Assembly: GCF_000374445.1 (NCBI RefSeq)
Contig: NZ_KB894450.1
Span: 1-39,395 of the forward strand
DNA from: Actinokineospora enzanensis DSM 44649
Lineage (GTDB): Bacteria; Actinomycetota; Actinomycetes; Mycobacteriales; Pseudonocardiaceae
Length of the DNA stretch: 39,395 nucleotides
Direction of reading: 5' to 3'
Program-made: the position numbers and the translations under genes
Shown here: in pieces, positions 17,370 to 28,054 of the stretch
Layout of the letters: every line of letters starts with the position of its first letter
How positions within the stretch are numbered: position 1 is the stretch's first letter
The notes under the pieces: generated by a model
Seen by the model: the letters and a program-made list of their open reading frames with translations, nothing else
The model's database searches: none
Told to the model about the DNA's origin: nothing

Positions 17370-17785
17370 ACCCGTTTCCCGCTGATGACGAGACCCCGGT
17401 ATTCGTGATCTCGGTGGCCGCGCAGCTGTCGGGATTGCACGCGCAGACGTTGCGTAGCTACGACCGGCAGGGGCTGGTCTCGCCTGGTCGCACCGCTGGC
17501 GGTGGTCGGCGGTACTCGATGCGGGACATCACGCTGCTGCGTGAGGTGCAGCGGTTGTCGCAGGAGGCCGGGGTCAACCTTGCCGGGATCAAGCGGATTA
17601 TCGAGCTTGAGAACGAGGTCGATGAGCTTCGGGCTCAGGTTGCCGCGTTGACCGAGGAGCTGGCTGCCGCTTATGTGGCGGCGGAGCAGGCCGCGGCGGC
17701 CATTCACAAGTCCTATCGACATGACCTGGTACCGGTGCGGCAGCAGACCGCCTTGGTGGTCTGGCGCCCGGAGAAGCGCGGCTGA
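17366..17785 (+). CDS. hspR: Heat-shock repressor HspR (MerR family)
   Basis: A 139-residue protein; GTG 17366 overlaps the dnaJ stop by four bases. The MerR-type winged helix-turn-helix is clear: [22 protein letters not shown], then [23 protein letters not shown] coiled-coil dimerisation helix follows ([20 protein letters not shown]), and the C-terminus ends in a short hydrophobic strand (TALVVWRP) typical of HspR. It represses its own operon and clpB through HAIR sites (13545-13565, 13573-13593 and 20672-20692); in Streptomyces DnaK acts as co-repressor. Confidence 0.96.
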   Translation: MNPFPADDETPVFVISVAAQLSGLHAQTLRSYDRQGLVSPGRTAGGGRRYSMRDITLLREVQRLSQEAGVNLAGIKRIIELENEVDELRAQVAALTEELAAAYVAAEQAAAAIHKSYRHDLVPVRQQTALVVWRPEKRG

Positions 17786-17934
17786 GTCAGCGCGGCGGGT
17801 GAGAATCAGAGCATGTTCGGAGTTCGCTCCAGAGTTCTTTGTAATGCGGTTTATTGGGCATGAGGACGCGATTTCTCAATGCTCGATGGAACCCTGCCAC
17901 AGTTTTGCCATGGGTTCTGTGCGAGGTCGCGGGT

Positions 17935-19113
17935 TCAGTCCAGGGTGAAGGGGTCGTAGGTGATGCGATCCAATGGGGTGCCCGCCACGAGCATTCTGGA
18001 GACCGTGGAGCGGATCATGCCCGGCGAGCCGGAGACCAGGACTTCCCGGTCTTCCCAGGTTCCGTAGCGGGTGACGACATCCGCCAACGTCCCGTGTTCC
18101 ACTCCGTGGTTGTCCGGTTCGGACTCCAGGACCGGGGTGACCGTCAGCCAGGGGTTGGTGGTCGCCACGGCCTGGAGGTAAGGAAGGTCGTAGAGATCCG
18201 CGCGGACGCGGCCGCCAACGAACAAGTGGACCCTGGGGTTGTTGCCCCATTGGGACAGGTGGTCGACGATGGCGCGCATCGGGGCGACGCCGGTGCCGCC
18301 CGCGATCATCACCACGTCGCGGCCGGATTCCCGGTCCACGTGCAGGCGGCCCAATGGGGGGCCTAAGCGCCAGGTGTCGCCGATTTTGGCGTGGGCGACG
18401 ATGGAGCGGCTCACCCAGCCGTTCTCCACGCCGCGGATGTGGAACTCGATGATGCCGTCCGGGCGGGGGGCGTTGGCCGGGGTGAAATAGCGCCACAGGC
18501 GGGGGCGCTGCGGGACTTCCACGCTCAGGTACTGGCCGGGTTGGTAGGGCACGGGGTAGTCGGGGCGGACCCGGACCACCGCCAGGTCCCAGCCGAGGCG
18601 TTCGTGGTCGACGATCTCGGCGCGCCAGGCGGCCGGGCCGTCGTCGGCCGCGGCGGCGTCCAGCATGGCGCGGGCCATGATCGTGTAGGCCTCGGCCCAG
18701 GCGCGCTCGACGTCGTCGGTCCAGTAGTCGCCGCTGAAGCGCTTGACGGCGGCGATCAGGGCCATGCCGACGGCCTCGTAATGCATGCTGACCACGCCGA
18801 ACTTGCGGTGGTCGCGGCCCAGCTGGCGCAGGAACGGGACCAGGTCCTCTGGGCGGTCGACCATCTGCACGATGTGCACCAGCGCGCGCAGCAGCCGGGA
18901 GCGCTGCACCTGCATGTTCGCCGGGAACATCTCGCGGGCGGACGGGGTGAGGCTGAACAGCATGCCGTAGAAGAACTGCCCGACCTCGTCGGAGCGCGGC
19001 TCGACGCGGGCGAAGCTCTCCCGGACCAGCCGCACCATGGTGGACACCGCGGTGGGCGACTCGGTCCTGGAGTGCATGGACGGAATGGGGCTCACAACTG
19101 CGTTGGCTGTCAT
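17935..19113 (-). CDS. Flavohaemoglobin-like protein (globin plus FAD/NAD(P)H reductase)
   Basis: 392 residues from ATG 19113 (ATG 19077 is an alternative). Residues of about 20-155 form a globin: FYGMLFSLTPSAREMF, then LGRDHRKFGV with the proximal haem His, then the H-helix AWAEAYTIMARAMLDAA. A ferredoxin-reductase domain follows: FAD region RYFTPANAP (in place of the common R-x-Y-S), GPPLGRLHVD, and NAD(P)H-binding MIAGGTGVAPMRAI, ending VSGSPGMI...DRITYDPF. Family members oxidise nitric oxide to nitrate. The gene converges on hspR; the 150 bases between contain only a weak inverted repeat (GAACCC/GGGTTC, 17889-17917). Confidence 0.9.
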   Translation of the reverse strand: MTANAVVSPIPSMHSRTESPTAVSTMVRLVRESFARVEPRSDEVGQFFYGMLFSLTPSAREMFPANMQVQRSRLLRALVHIVQMVDRPEDLVPFLRQLGRDHRKFGVVSMHYEAVGMALIAAVKRFSGDYWTDDVERAWAEAYTIMARAMLDAAAADDGPAAWRAEIVDHERLGWDLAVVRVRPDYPVPYQPGQYLSVEVPQRPRLWRYFTPANAPRPDGIIEFHIRGVENGWVSRSIVAHAKIGDTWRLGPPLGRLHVDRESGRDVVMIAGGTGVAPMRAIVDHLSQWGNNPRVHLFVGGRVRADLYDLPYLQAVATTNPWLTVTPVLESEPDNHGVEHGTLADVVTRYGTWEDREVLVSGSPGMIRSTVSRMLVAGTPLDRITYDPFTLD

Positions 19114-19229
19114 GATCGGGGGGTCGATTCCACCTCTCGGGCGCCGGTCAAGGCTGTCATCACGGTACTCGCGCATCCATCCCCCGACTGAGTGGACAGT
19201 AGACCGGATCCGGCGGGATAACCGATGTC

Positions 19230-19249
19230 ATCACACCCTTGATCACACC
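19230..19249 (-). promoter_or_regulatory. Direct repeat upstream of flavohaemoglobin gene, possible operator
   Basis: ATCACACC occurs at 19230-19237 and again at 19242-19249, a 12-base period. It lies about 120 bases upstream of the flavohaemoglobin start and 105 bases before the PPOX gene start, in the divergent promoter region. Regulator unknown. Confidence 0.3.
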
Positions 19250-19353
19250 TTCGTGTCATCCTTGGTGACGCCTAGTGCCCAGTCATCCGTCCAATGGGGT
19301 ACATCGTCGGTGGGGGCTACGCAGCGGCGCGTTCTCGTGACACGGTGTCGCAC

Positions 19354-19830
19354 GTGTCCATCGACCCCCTGCCCGCCGCCGACGCCGCGGACACCGACCT
19401 GCTGCGGTTGGACTTCCCGCCGCCGCCGCGCCGGGCCGCCCGCGCGCTGACCGCGGCGATGATCGAGTTCGTGCGCACCCGGGAGGCCGTGTTCGCGGCC
19501 ACCGCCGACGCCGAGGGCGAGTGTGCGTCCGGCCTGTGGACGGGGCCGTCCGGCTTCGTCCAGGTGCTCGGCGACCGGCGGCTGGCGTGCGCCGAGCTGG
19601 GGCCGTTGCCCGGGGTGGACAACCTGGCGGCCAACCCGCACATCGGCCTGGTCATGGTCGACGCAGCCCGGGCCGCGGTCGGGCTGCACGTGCACGGGCG
19701 GGCGACCGTCGTGGCCGATGTCGGCACACGGGCGGGCTACCTGGGGCTGCCGACCCGGTTCATCGCGGCCCGCTGGGTGATCATCGACGTGGACGAGGCG
19801 TACGCGCACCACCGCGCGCCCCGCCGCTAG
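19354..19830 (+). CDS. PPOX-class FMN-binding split-barrel protein
   Basis: A 158-residue protein from GTG 19354 (VSIDPLP); ATG 19294 in the same frame would add 20 residues of less typical composition. The core is a pyridoxamine-5'-phosphate-oxidase-like barrel: FVRTREAVFAATADAEGE, SGLWTGPSGFVQVL, ACAELGPLPGVDNLAANPHIGLV, then VHGRATVVAD. Family members bind FMN or F420 and reduce small molecules or degrade haem; the substrate cannot be told. It ends 86 bases before a MarR gene on the same strand. Confidence 0.8.
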   Translation: MSIDPLPAADAADTDLLRLDFPPPPRRAARALTAAMIEFVRTREAVFAATADAEGECASGLWTGPSGFVQVLGDRRLACAELGPLPGVDNLAANPHIGLVMVDAARAAVGLHVHGRATVVADVGTRAGYLGLPTRFIAARWVIIDVDEAYAHHRAPRR

Positions 19831-19916
19831 CCCGCCACGAGTACGTACCCCCGGGGGCTGCCCCGGACCGCGCGATCCCGTTAGCGTTCCCACAGCAGGG
19901 GCGAGGAGGGACGCGG

Positions 19917-20366
19917 GTGGTCGAGGGAGACGCGGACGGCCGGGAGACGGCGGCGCAGGAGCTGGAGCAGGAGCTGTCCAAGCTCTTCGGTCGGGCGCGC
20001 AGCCTCTCGCTGACCCTGGCCGCGCAGGTGCACCCGGGGTTGGATGGCGCGTCCTACTCGCTGCTGGTGCACCTGGGCGGCATCGGTCCGCTGCGGGCGG
20101 CGGACATGGTCGAGCGGACCGGGCTGGACAAGTCGACGGTCAGCAGGCAGATCGCCCGGCTGGAGGAGCTGGACCTGATCGAGCGGGTGGCCGACCCGAC
20201 CGACGGGCGGGCCCGGCTGGTGCAGCTGACCGAGCTGGGCGGTGCCCGGCTGGCGGAGGTGCGCGCGGATCGGCGCAAACGGTTGCGCACAAGTCTGACC
20301 GAGTGGTCCACGCCCGAGATCGAGGAGTTCTCCCGCTTGCTGGCGAAGCTCAACGGCGACCTGTGA
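19917..20366 (+). CDS. MarR-family transcriptional regulator
   Basis: A 149-residue protein from GTG 19917 with GAGGAGGG at 19903-19910. It has the MarR winged helix: LRAADMVERTGLDKSTVSRQIARLEELDLIERVADPTDGRARLVQLTELG. Long N- and C-terminal helices form the dimer interface. No effector-binding residue is evident. The neighbouring PPOX gene and the downstream intergenic region are the nearest candidate targets. Confidence 0.92.
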   Translation: MVEGDADGRETAAQELEQELSKLFGRARSLSLTLAAQVHPGLDGASYSLLVHLGGIGPLRAADMVERTGLDKSTVSRQIARLEELDLIERVADPTDGRARLVQLTELGGARLAEVRADRRKRLRTSLTEWSTPEIEEFSRLLAKLNGDL

Positions 20367-20471
20367 CCCACATCTCGCCACCCGTTGTTCACCGAGCGCC
20401 CCGGCTGCGCGCGGTGATCGGGTCTGCGCTGGTCACCACTCCTGCGGCCGAGTCGGGCCCGGCTCGGCGGG

Positions 20472-20568
20472 CTGTGCACAAAGCTGTCCACGGACCTGTG
20501 GATAAAGACCTGGGGATTGTGGATAACTGGGTCACGGCTGTGGATAACCTGGTTGCGACATGTGGGTG
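20472..20568. promoter_or_regulatory. Cluster of DnaA boxes between marR and clpB
   Basis: Three exact TGTGGATAA sequences (reverse complement of the DnaA box TTATCCACA) lie at 20496-20504, 20517-20525 and 20538-20546. All have the same orientation, with start-to-start distances of exactly 21 bp. Degenerate copies flank them: TGTGCACAA at 20472, CTGTCCACG (opposite orientation) at 20483 and TGTGGGTGA at 20560. Constant phasing by two helical turns would place DnaA molecules on one face of the DNA. No dnaA, dnaN or gyrB gene is near, so this is probably not oriC. A DnaA-titrating locus or DnaA-regulated promoter is more likely. Confidence 0.6.
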
Positions 20569-20671
20569 ACCGGTCGCCCGCTCATCCCGCCGGGTGATCG
20601 TGCCGGGCTCGGGTAGCCGGATGCCCGCCGTTCACCAGAGTGGGGCCCGGGGTCGCTCCGAAGTTCTCGTA

Positions 20672-20692
20672 CTTGAGCGGAACAGACTCAAC
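20672..20692 (+). promoter_or_regulatory. HAIR element (HspR-binding site) upstream of clpB
   Basis: CTTGAGC and ACTCAAC flank a seven-base spacer, matching the HspR consensus at 12 of 14 half-site positions. It lies 61 bases before the clpB start. It shares the sequence pattern of element 1 at dnaK, so the two transcripts should be co-repressed by HspR. Confidence 0.85.
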
Positions 20693-20753
20693 TTTCCTGA
20701 CGTTGTCCGTGGTGACGAAGTGAGCCACCAGCGTGGCCGGACCGAGGTGGGAG

Positions 20754-23345
<2,592 letters not shown>

Positions 23346-23365
23346 TCGGACCGTGGTCCCACGAC

Positions 23366-23398
23366 GAGGGGCGTCCCGGGATTCCCGGGGCGCCCCTC
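23366..23398 (+). terminator. Strong terminator hairpin after clpB
   Basis: GAGGGGCGTCCCGGG pairs with CCCGGGGCGCCCCTC around ATT, with one G-T/U pair. It starts 21 bases after the clpB stop and is the clearest terminator-like structure in the window. Confidence 0.8.
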
Positions 23399-23465
23399 GC
23401 CATTTCAGAACCACACACCAAGCTCGTGCACCCGGTGCACGGCGGCCACCACGCCGGGACCGGGC

Positions 23466-23702
23466 GAGCTGCCTACCGGGCCTGCCGTACGGGCGGTCAC
23501 CGCCGCGGTCGAAGCCGGGCACGACTGGCCGCGCGAGGACCCCGACGTGCCGCGGCCACGCCAGGAGGTGCGTGACGCCGTGGGTGAGTACCGGCGCAGG
23601 TCGGACGAGGAGAGCAGGCTGTATCAGCAGCTGCTCACCGGGCGGCGGCAGGCGTGGGTGGTGTGGCCCGGCCGCGACACCCGGCGCGAACTCACCCCGT
23701 GA
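23466..23702 (+). pseudogene. Coding-like remnant or unrecognised small gene between clpB and the next gene
   Basis: The reading frame from about 23466 to the TGA at 23700-23702 has strong G/C third-position bias and a protein-like composition (AVRAVTAAVEAGHDWPRED, EYRRRSDEESRLYQQLL, QAWVVWPGRDTRREL). No good ATG/GTG start with a ribosome site is visible; the open frame runs back into the clpB terminator. It may be the 3' remnant of a decayed gene, or a real short gene with an undetected start. I do not recognise the product. This is the only coding-like signal in the 394-base gap 23346-23739. Confidence 0.3.
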
Positions 23703-23739
23703 TCTTGATGCGCGGCCGTTGACGACTACGCTGCTCGAC

Positions 23740-24480
23740 GTGGGCATTCCCGCGTGGGTCTGGTTCGTGATCGCGGTCGTCGCCGGTGCTGCGGGCGGCC
23801 TCTTCCTGCTGCGCGATCGAGCTCTGCTCACCTCGCGCAACCGGGAGCGACGCCGATGGGCGGCGCTGCGCGGGTGGCAGTTCGCCGAGATCGACCCGGT
23901 GCTGCCCAAGCAGTGGGCGGGTGGCGCGATCGCCTACTACGGCGACGGCGTGGCCAAGGACGTGGTCGCTGGCTCGACGTTCACCTCCGACGGGCGCCGC
24001 AAGGTGTTCGTGTTCGACCTGGAGGCGGGCGGCCGGATCAACGTGGTGATCGCCGCCGTGCAGTGCCACCGGGTGCACCCGGTGGTCCTGGAGCTGTGGG
24101 TGCCCAGCACCCCGTTCCAGCGCGAGCACATGCCTGAGCTGCTCGGCCCGGTCGGCCAGCGGTACGCGTTCGTGTCCGACATCGCCGCGGCCCGTGCGCT
24201 GATCACCCCGGACCTGGTGGACGCCACCGAGGAGATCGGCCAGGACATCGCGGTCGCCTGGATCGAGAACGGCTGGGTGCTGGCCGCCGCCGCGCCCGGG
24301 TCCAGCCCGTCGCGGCTGGAGCGGCTGCTGCGCGGTATCGGCGAGATCGCCGACGTGGTCGACCCGTTCGGCGAGGACGACCGGCCGCTGAAGGTCGTGC
24401 CCAGCCAGCCCGCGCGGCCTGCCGAGGACGCCTCGGCGGAGGCGGACGCGCGGGACAAGCCGACCGCGTCCGGGGACTGA
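23740..24480 (+). CDS. Hypothetical membrane-anchored protein
   Basis: A 246-residue protein from GTG 23740. A single N-terminal transmembrane helix (WVWFVIAVVAGAAGGLFLL) is followed by basic residues (RNRERRRWAALRGWQF), so the rest is probably cytoplasmic. The soluble part has alternating strands (KVFVFDLEAGGRINVVIAAVQ, HPVVLELWVPSTPF) and ends in an Ala/Asp/Glu-rich tail. The W-A-A-L-R-G-W-x-F/Y start of the soluble domain resembles many actinobacterial proteins of unknown function. No catalytic motif was recognised. An upstream TTG at 23719 is an alternative start. Confidence 0.7.
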   Translation: MGIPAWVWFVIAVVAGAAGGLFLLRDRALLTSRNRERRRWAALRGWQFAEIDPVLPKQWAGGAIAYYGDGVAKDVVAGSTFTSDGRRKVFVFDLEAGGRINVVIAAVQCHRVHPVVLELWVPSTPFQREHMPELLGPVGQRYAFVSDIAAARALITPDLVDATEEIGQDIAVAWIENGWVLAAAAPGSSPSRLERLLRGIGEIADVVDPFGEDDRPLKVVPSQPARPAEDASAEADARDKPTASGD

Positions 24481-24529
24481 GCGGTCCCGAGCGGTTCCGG
24501 CCGGGAATACCACTTAGTAGGTTGGCCGC

Positions 24530-25309
24530 ATGCCAACAGCGCTCATCACCGGGGCCACCGCGGGTATCGGCGCGGCCTTCGCCCGGCGGCTGGCCACCGA
24601 CGGCTACGACCTGGTCCTGGTCGCCCGCACCACCGAGCGGCTCAAGCAGTGCGCCGCCGAGCTGGCCGAGGCGCACAGCGTCGCGGTGCAGACGCTCACC
24701 GCCGACCTGTCGACCACCCGCGCCCGCAAGCGCGTCGAGGCCCGGCTGGCCGATCCGGAGCGCCCGGTGGACCTGTTGGTCAACAACGCCGGGTTCGGCA
24801 CCCGGGGCGCCTTCGCCGAGGCTGACCCGGACTGGCTGCAGAACCAGCTGGACGTCAACGTCACCACGGTCATGCGGCTGACCAGAGCGGCGCTGCCCGG
24901 CATGATCGCCCGCGGGCACGGCGGAGTGATCAACGTCTCCAGCGTGGCAGGCTACTTCCCGGCCACCGGCCCCTCCTACGCCGCCACCAAGGCCTACGTC
25001 ACCGCGCTGTCCGAGGGCCTGGCCGCGAACCTGCACGGCACCGGCGTCCGCGTCGTCGCCCTCTGCCCCGGCTTCACCCGCACCGAGTTCCACGAGCGCG
25101 CGGGCGACGACATGTCGCCGCTCCCCGAGTTCTTATGGCTGCAGGCCGACCGGGTAGCCGCCGACGCCCTCGCCGACCTGCGTCACCACCGCGACCGCTC
25201 GGTCCCGGGTCTGCCCTACAAGGCACTGCTCGGCGTGACCAAACTTCTCCCCCGCGCCGCCTTGCGCTTCCTGACGAAGCAGGCATCGGCGGGTCGCGAC
25301 CGCGGTTAG
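24530..25309 (+). CDS. Short-chain dehydrogenase/reductase (SDR)
   Basis: A 259-residue classical SDR from ATG 24530. NAD(P)-binding TGATAGIG (residues 7-14), NNAGFGTRG, catalytic Ser (NVSSVAGY) and Y-x-x-x-K (SYAATKAYV, about residues 149-155) are all present. Arg at the end of strand 2 (VARTTERL) suggests NADPH. The C-terminus is longer and basic, as in the DltE-like branch acting on lipophilic substrates. The substrate is unknown. It converges on the minus-strand SDR with a four-base overlap of stop codons. Confidence 0.92.
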   Translation: MPTALITGATAGIGAAFARRLATDGYDLVLVARTTERLKQCAAELAEAHSVAVQTLTADLSTTRARKRVEARLADPERPVDLLVNNAGFGTRGAFAEADPDWLQNQLDVNVTTVMRLTRAALPGMIARGHGGVINVSSVAGYFPATGPSYAATKAYVTALSEGLAANLHGTGVRVVALCPGFTRTEFHERAGDDMSPLPEFLWLQADRVAADALADLRHHRDRSVPGLPYKALLGVTKLLPRAALRFLTKQASAGRDRG

Positions 25310-26037
25310 AAACCGCCGGAGACAGGGAGAACAGCGCCGGTCACGAACGACGCTGCCGGGCTCAGCAGCCAGACGACGCCCTCGGCCACCTCTTCCGGCT
25401 CCCCCGCTCGCCCCACCGGGATGCGAGCGGCCAGCCGGTCCGGGCGGTCCGGCGCGCCCGCGGCGGCGTGCAGGTCGGTCTTGATCAGCCCGGGGGCGAC
25501 GGTGTTGACCCGGATGCCCTCCGCGGCGACCTCCTGCGCCAGCCCGTAGGTCATCGTCTCCACCGCGGCCTTGCTGGCGGCGTAGTGCGCCCATTCGCCG
25601 GGGGAACCGCGATGGGCGGCGGTGCTGGAGATGGTCACGATGGCACCGCCGGTGTGCCGCAGGCGGCGGACTGCTTCCCGCAGACAAAGGAACACACCGG
25701 TGACGTTGACGTCCAGCACCCGCCGCACGGTGGCGGCTGACTGCTCGTCCAGCCGAGCCAACACACCGCCCGACGTGCCCGCGTTGGCGACCAGCGCACC
25801 CAGCGGTCCCAGCTCGTCGGCCTGGGCGAACAGTGACGCCACCTGGTCCTCGTCGGCCACGTCGGCCTGGACCGCGATCGCCCGCCGACCGAGGGACTCG
25901 ACATCGGCCACCACCGAGCGGGCGGCCGCGGCGTCCCGCGCGTAGTTGACGACCACGTCGTACCCGTCCCGGGCGGCGCGACGGCAGACGGCGGCCCCGA
26001 TGCCGCGGGCACCGCCGGTGACAACGAGAACGGTCAT
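25306..26037 (-). CDS. SDR oxidoreductase (3-oxoacyl-ACP reductase-like)
   Basis: A 243-residue classical [11 protein letters not shown] (7-14), a Tyr-Ala-Arg after strand 2 ([11 protein letters not shown]), [20 protein letters not shown] with the catalytic Ser, and HYAASKAA with Tyr-Lys. It ends in the FabG-like [12 protein letters not shown]. The ATG at 26037 overlaps the stop of the GH76-like gene (ATGA), so it is the last gene of a four-gene operon. It is only distantly related to the converging SDR at 24530. Confidence 0.92.
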   Translation of the reverse strand: MTVLVVTGGARGIGAAVCRRAARDGYDVVVNYARDAAAARSVVADVESLGRRAIAVQADVADEDQVASLFAQADELGPLGALVANAGTSGGVLARLDEQSAATVRRVLDVNVTGVFLCLREAVRRLRHTGGAIVTISSTAAHRGSPGEWAHYAASKAAVETMTYGLAQEVAAEGIRVNTVAPGLIKTDLHAAAGAPDRPDRLAARIPVGRAGEPEEVAEGVVWLLSPAASFVTGAVLPVSGGF

Positions 26038-27014
26038 ACGGCCATAGTGGCACGTTCCAGGCGACTGGCCGCCTCGATCAACATCCAGCCGGACAATTGC
26101 ACCGACATCTCGTTGTCGAACCGATGATCATCCGGCGTCGACCAGTCCGTGCCGAGCGTCGGTCCTGGCCGTCGAGCATGCCAGGCGGCCTCGGCGGAGG
26201 TGAGTACCAGTGAGCCGGCCAGGTCTCCCGCGGCCGCGGGCATACGCACCGCGGACAGAGCCAGGTAGCGGGCCAGGATCCCGGCGAACAATCCGCCATC
26301 ACCACCGTCGCAGCCGGGTAACACCCCGTCGACCGCCAGGTGCGCCCGCACCGCCCGCACGGTCCGCGCCGCCAAGTCCGGTTTGGACAGTTCGACGCAG
26401 GCACCAAGGAAGACGCCCTGGCAGTAGGTGTAGAAGGTCTCCACGACCCGCTCCACCGAACCGTCGGCACGCACGTAAAGCCCGTCCCACAACAGGTTCG
26501 TCGCCGGATCGACCAGCAGCCGGTCCATCCATTCGAGCATCGAGCGAGCGGGCCCGGTCTCCCCGCGCCGCGCGAGCAGGATCGCGGCCGGGCCGTTGGC
26601 GGGCACGTTCTTGTACGTGTCGCCCCGCCGCCACCAGATCCCGCCGCCCGCGTGATCACTCCAGCCGGACCGCAGCCGACGGGTGATCGCGGTCAACGCC
26701 CGTTCCGCGGGCACGCCGGAGCGCAGCAACGCCAACCCGAGCCAGGCGATGTCGTCGTAGTACGAGTTGGTCCAGGCCCCGAGGTTGCGCGCGTGGATCC
26801 CCCGCACCAATGCCTTGATAGCCCGCGCCCGCTCGGCTTCCGGCGCGCGCGACTGGGCGTCGACCAGGCAATCCAGCAGGTGCGCCTGCCACCAGTAGTT
26901 CCACGACACCCCGCCCGGACGTCCCAGCAAAGTCCCCGGCACACCCCACAACCGCCGCACATACCGCGACCGCACCGAGCGCTCGACCTCGGCCGCCCGC
27001 TCAACCCAGGTCAC
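26034..27014 (-). CDS. Glycoside hydrolase family 76-like protein, apparently cytoplasmic
   Basis: A 326-residue protein from GTG 27014, six bases after the upstream methyltransferase stop. It has the (alpha/alpha)6-barrel pattern of GH76 alpha-1,6-mannanases: WNYWWQAHLLDCLVDA, AWTNSYYDDIAWLGLALL with the adjacent catalytic Asp pair (87-88), IWWRRGDTYKNVPANGPAAI, and TYCQGVFLGACVEL. Known GH76 enzymes act on alpha-1,6-mannan and are usually exported; this one has no signal peptide or anchor, so it would act inside the cell or be misassigned at the N-terminus. The substrate in an actinobacterium could be mannan-like glycolipid or glycoprotein chains. Confidence 0.82.
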   Translation of the reverse strand: MTWVERAAEVERSVRSRYVRRLWGVPGTLLGRPGGVSWNYWWQAHLLDCLVDAQSRAPEAERARAIKALVRGIHARNLGAWTNSYYDDIAWLGLALLRSGVPAERALTAITRRLRSGWSDHAGGGIWWRRGDTYKNVPANGPAAILLARRGETGPARSMLEWMDRLLVDPATNLLWDGLYVRADGSVERVVETFYTYCQGVFLGACVELSKPDLAARTVRAVRAHLAVDGVLPGCDGGDGGLFAGILARYLALSAVRMPAAAGDLAGSLVLTSAEAAWHARRPGPTLGTDWSTPDDHRFDNEMSVQLSGWMLIEAASRLERATMAV

Positions 27015-27020
27015 GGCCGT

Positions 27021-27641
27021 TCACCAGGCCTGGTCCAGATCGGCGTGCGCGCGGATCCAGGCGTGCATGACGATCCCGGCCGCCACCCCGGCGTTGATCG
27101 ACCGGGTCGAGCCGAACTGGGCGATCGACACCAGCAGGTCGGCCTCCTTGCGGGCCTCCTCGGTCAACCCCGGCCCCTCCTGCCCGAACAACAGCACGCA
27201 CCGCGGCGGCAGCACCACCGTCTCCACCGGCACCGCGCCCGGCGTGTTGTCCACCCCCACCACGACCAGCCCGTCCGACCGTGCGAAGTCCACAAGGGAC
27301 TCGACGGTCGGGTGGTGGTCGACGTGCTGGTACCGGTCGGTGACCATGGCACCACGTCGGTTCCACCGCTTGCGGCCCACGATGTGCACCGCGCGGGCGG
27401 CGAACGCGTTGGCGGTGCGGACCACGGTTCCGATGTTGTGGTCGTGCTGGAAGTTCTCGATCGCCACGTGGAACCCGTGCCTGCGCCGGTCCAGATCGGC
27501 GACCACCGCGTCCCGCCGCCAGTACCGGTAGGCGTCGACGACATTGCGGCGGTCGCCCGCCGCGAGCAGGTCGGGGTCGTAGTGCTCGTCGGCAGGCCAC
27601 TCGCCCGGCCACGGCCCGACCCCGACCGGGTCGCCGAACAC
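27021..27641 (-). CDS. SpoU/TrmH-family RNA 2'-O-methyltransferase
   Basis: 206 residues from GTG 27641. The frame stays open to a GTG at 27701, but that stretch has poor third-position G/C in this frame and good bias in the overlapping DUF2784 frame. The three SPOUT motifs are present: NIGTVVRTANAF, VLLFGQEGPGLTEEA, and FGSTRSINAGVAAGIVMHAW, which form the knotted S-adenosylmethionine site. It should methylate a ribose of tRNA or rRNA; the target nucleotide is not predictable. Second gene of the DUF2784-SDR operon. Confidence 0.9.
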   Translation of the reverse strand: MFGDPVGVGPWPGEWPADEHYDPDLLAAGDRRNVVDAYRYWRRDAVVADLDRRRHGFHVAIENFQHDHNIGTVVRTANAFAARAVHIVGRKRWNRRGAMVTDRYQHVDHHPTVESLVDFARSDGLVVVGVDNTPGAVPVETVVLPPRCVLLFGQEGPGLTEEARKEADLLVSIAQFGSTRSINAGVAAGIVMHAWIRAHADLDQAW

Positions 27642-27655
27642 CCACTCGGTCGGCC

Positions 27656-28036
27656 CTACTTCACCGGGACCATCAACCTCGGGCTTTTCCGATTCCGCCA
27701 CAGGATGTACACACCCACATAGGAGAAGACCAACAGCATGACCGCGCCGACAGCCACCACCTTGAGGTAGCCCTCGGGAACGATCGAGCCGTAGATGTAG
27801 TACTGGTTGAACCCGCCCGGGAGCGGGCCGAGCCCTTGGTGGGCCCGGAAGTAGTTCTCCAGCGCCGTCAGCGGGCACGACACCGGGGTGACGTTGACGA
27901 TCACGCCCCAGGCGGCGAAGAACACGTGCAACAGGATCGACCGGGGCCACTTCCACGCCAGGAAGCCCCCCAGGCCGATGTACAGCAGCGCCGCGAAATG
28001 CACGACCACCGTCGCGCCCGCGAGCAGAGCGAACAC
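27656..28036 (-). CDS. DUF2784 membrane protein
   Basis: A 126-residue protein with about four transmembrane helices: FALLAGATVVVHFAALLYIG, LLHVFFAAWGVIVN, and VGAVMLLVFSYVGVYILW. The family pattern F-L-A-W-K-W-P...H and P-L-T-x-x-E-N-Y-F is seen (CPLTALENYFRA). Start GTG 28036 has GGGGAGG nine bases upstream. Function unknown. It is the first gene of the methyltransferase-GH76-SDR operon, ending 14 bases before the methyltransferase start. Confidence 0.85.
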   Translation of the reverse strand: MFALLAGATVVVHFAALLYIGLGGFLAWKWPRSILLHVFFAAWGVIVNVTPVSCPLTALENYFRAHQGLGPLPGGFNQYYIYGSIVPEGYLKVVAVGAVMLLVFSYVGVYILWRNRKSPRLMVPVK

Positions 28037-28054
28037 CGGACCACCTCCCCAACT

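Noticed and set aside
17925..17945. tRNA T-arm-like sequence GCGGGTTCAGTCC
   Set aside because: No cloverleaf could be built upstream or downstream on either strand, and it covers the stop of the flavohaemoglobin gene.
20367..20753. Possible origin of replication
   Set aside because: DnaA boxes are present, but no dnaA, dnaN, recF or gyrB genes flank them and there is no obvious AT-rich unwinding region.
23353..23739. N-terminal extension of the 246-residue membrane protein back to 23353
   Set aside because: That part is Arg/Pro/Cys-rich, runs through the clpB terminator and lacks coding bias; the transmembrane helix directly follows GTG 23740.
27642..27701. Longer start of the SpoU methyltransferase at GTG 27701
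   Set aside because: This stretch has poor third-position G/C in the methyltransferase frame and good bias in the overlapping DUF2784 frame, and it lacks a ribosome site.
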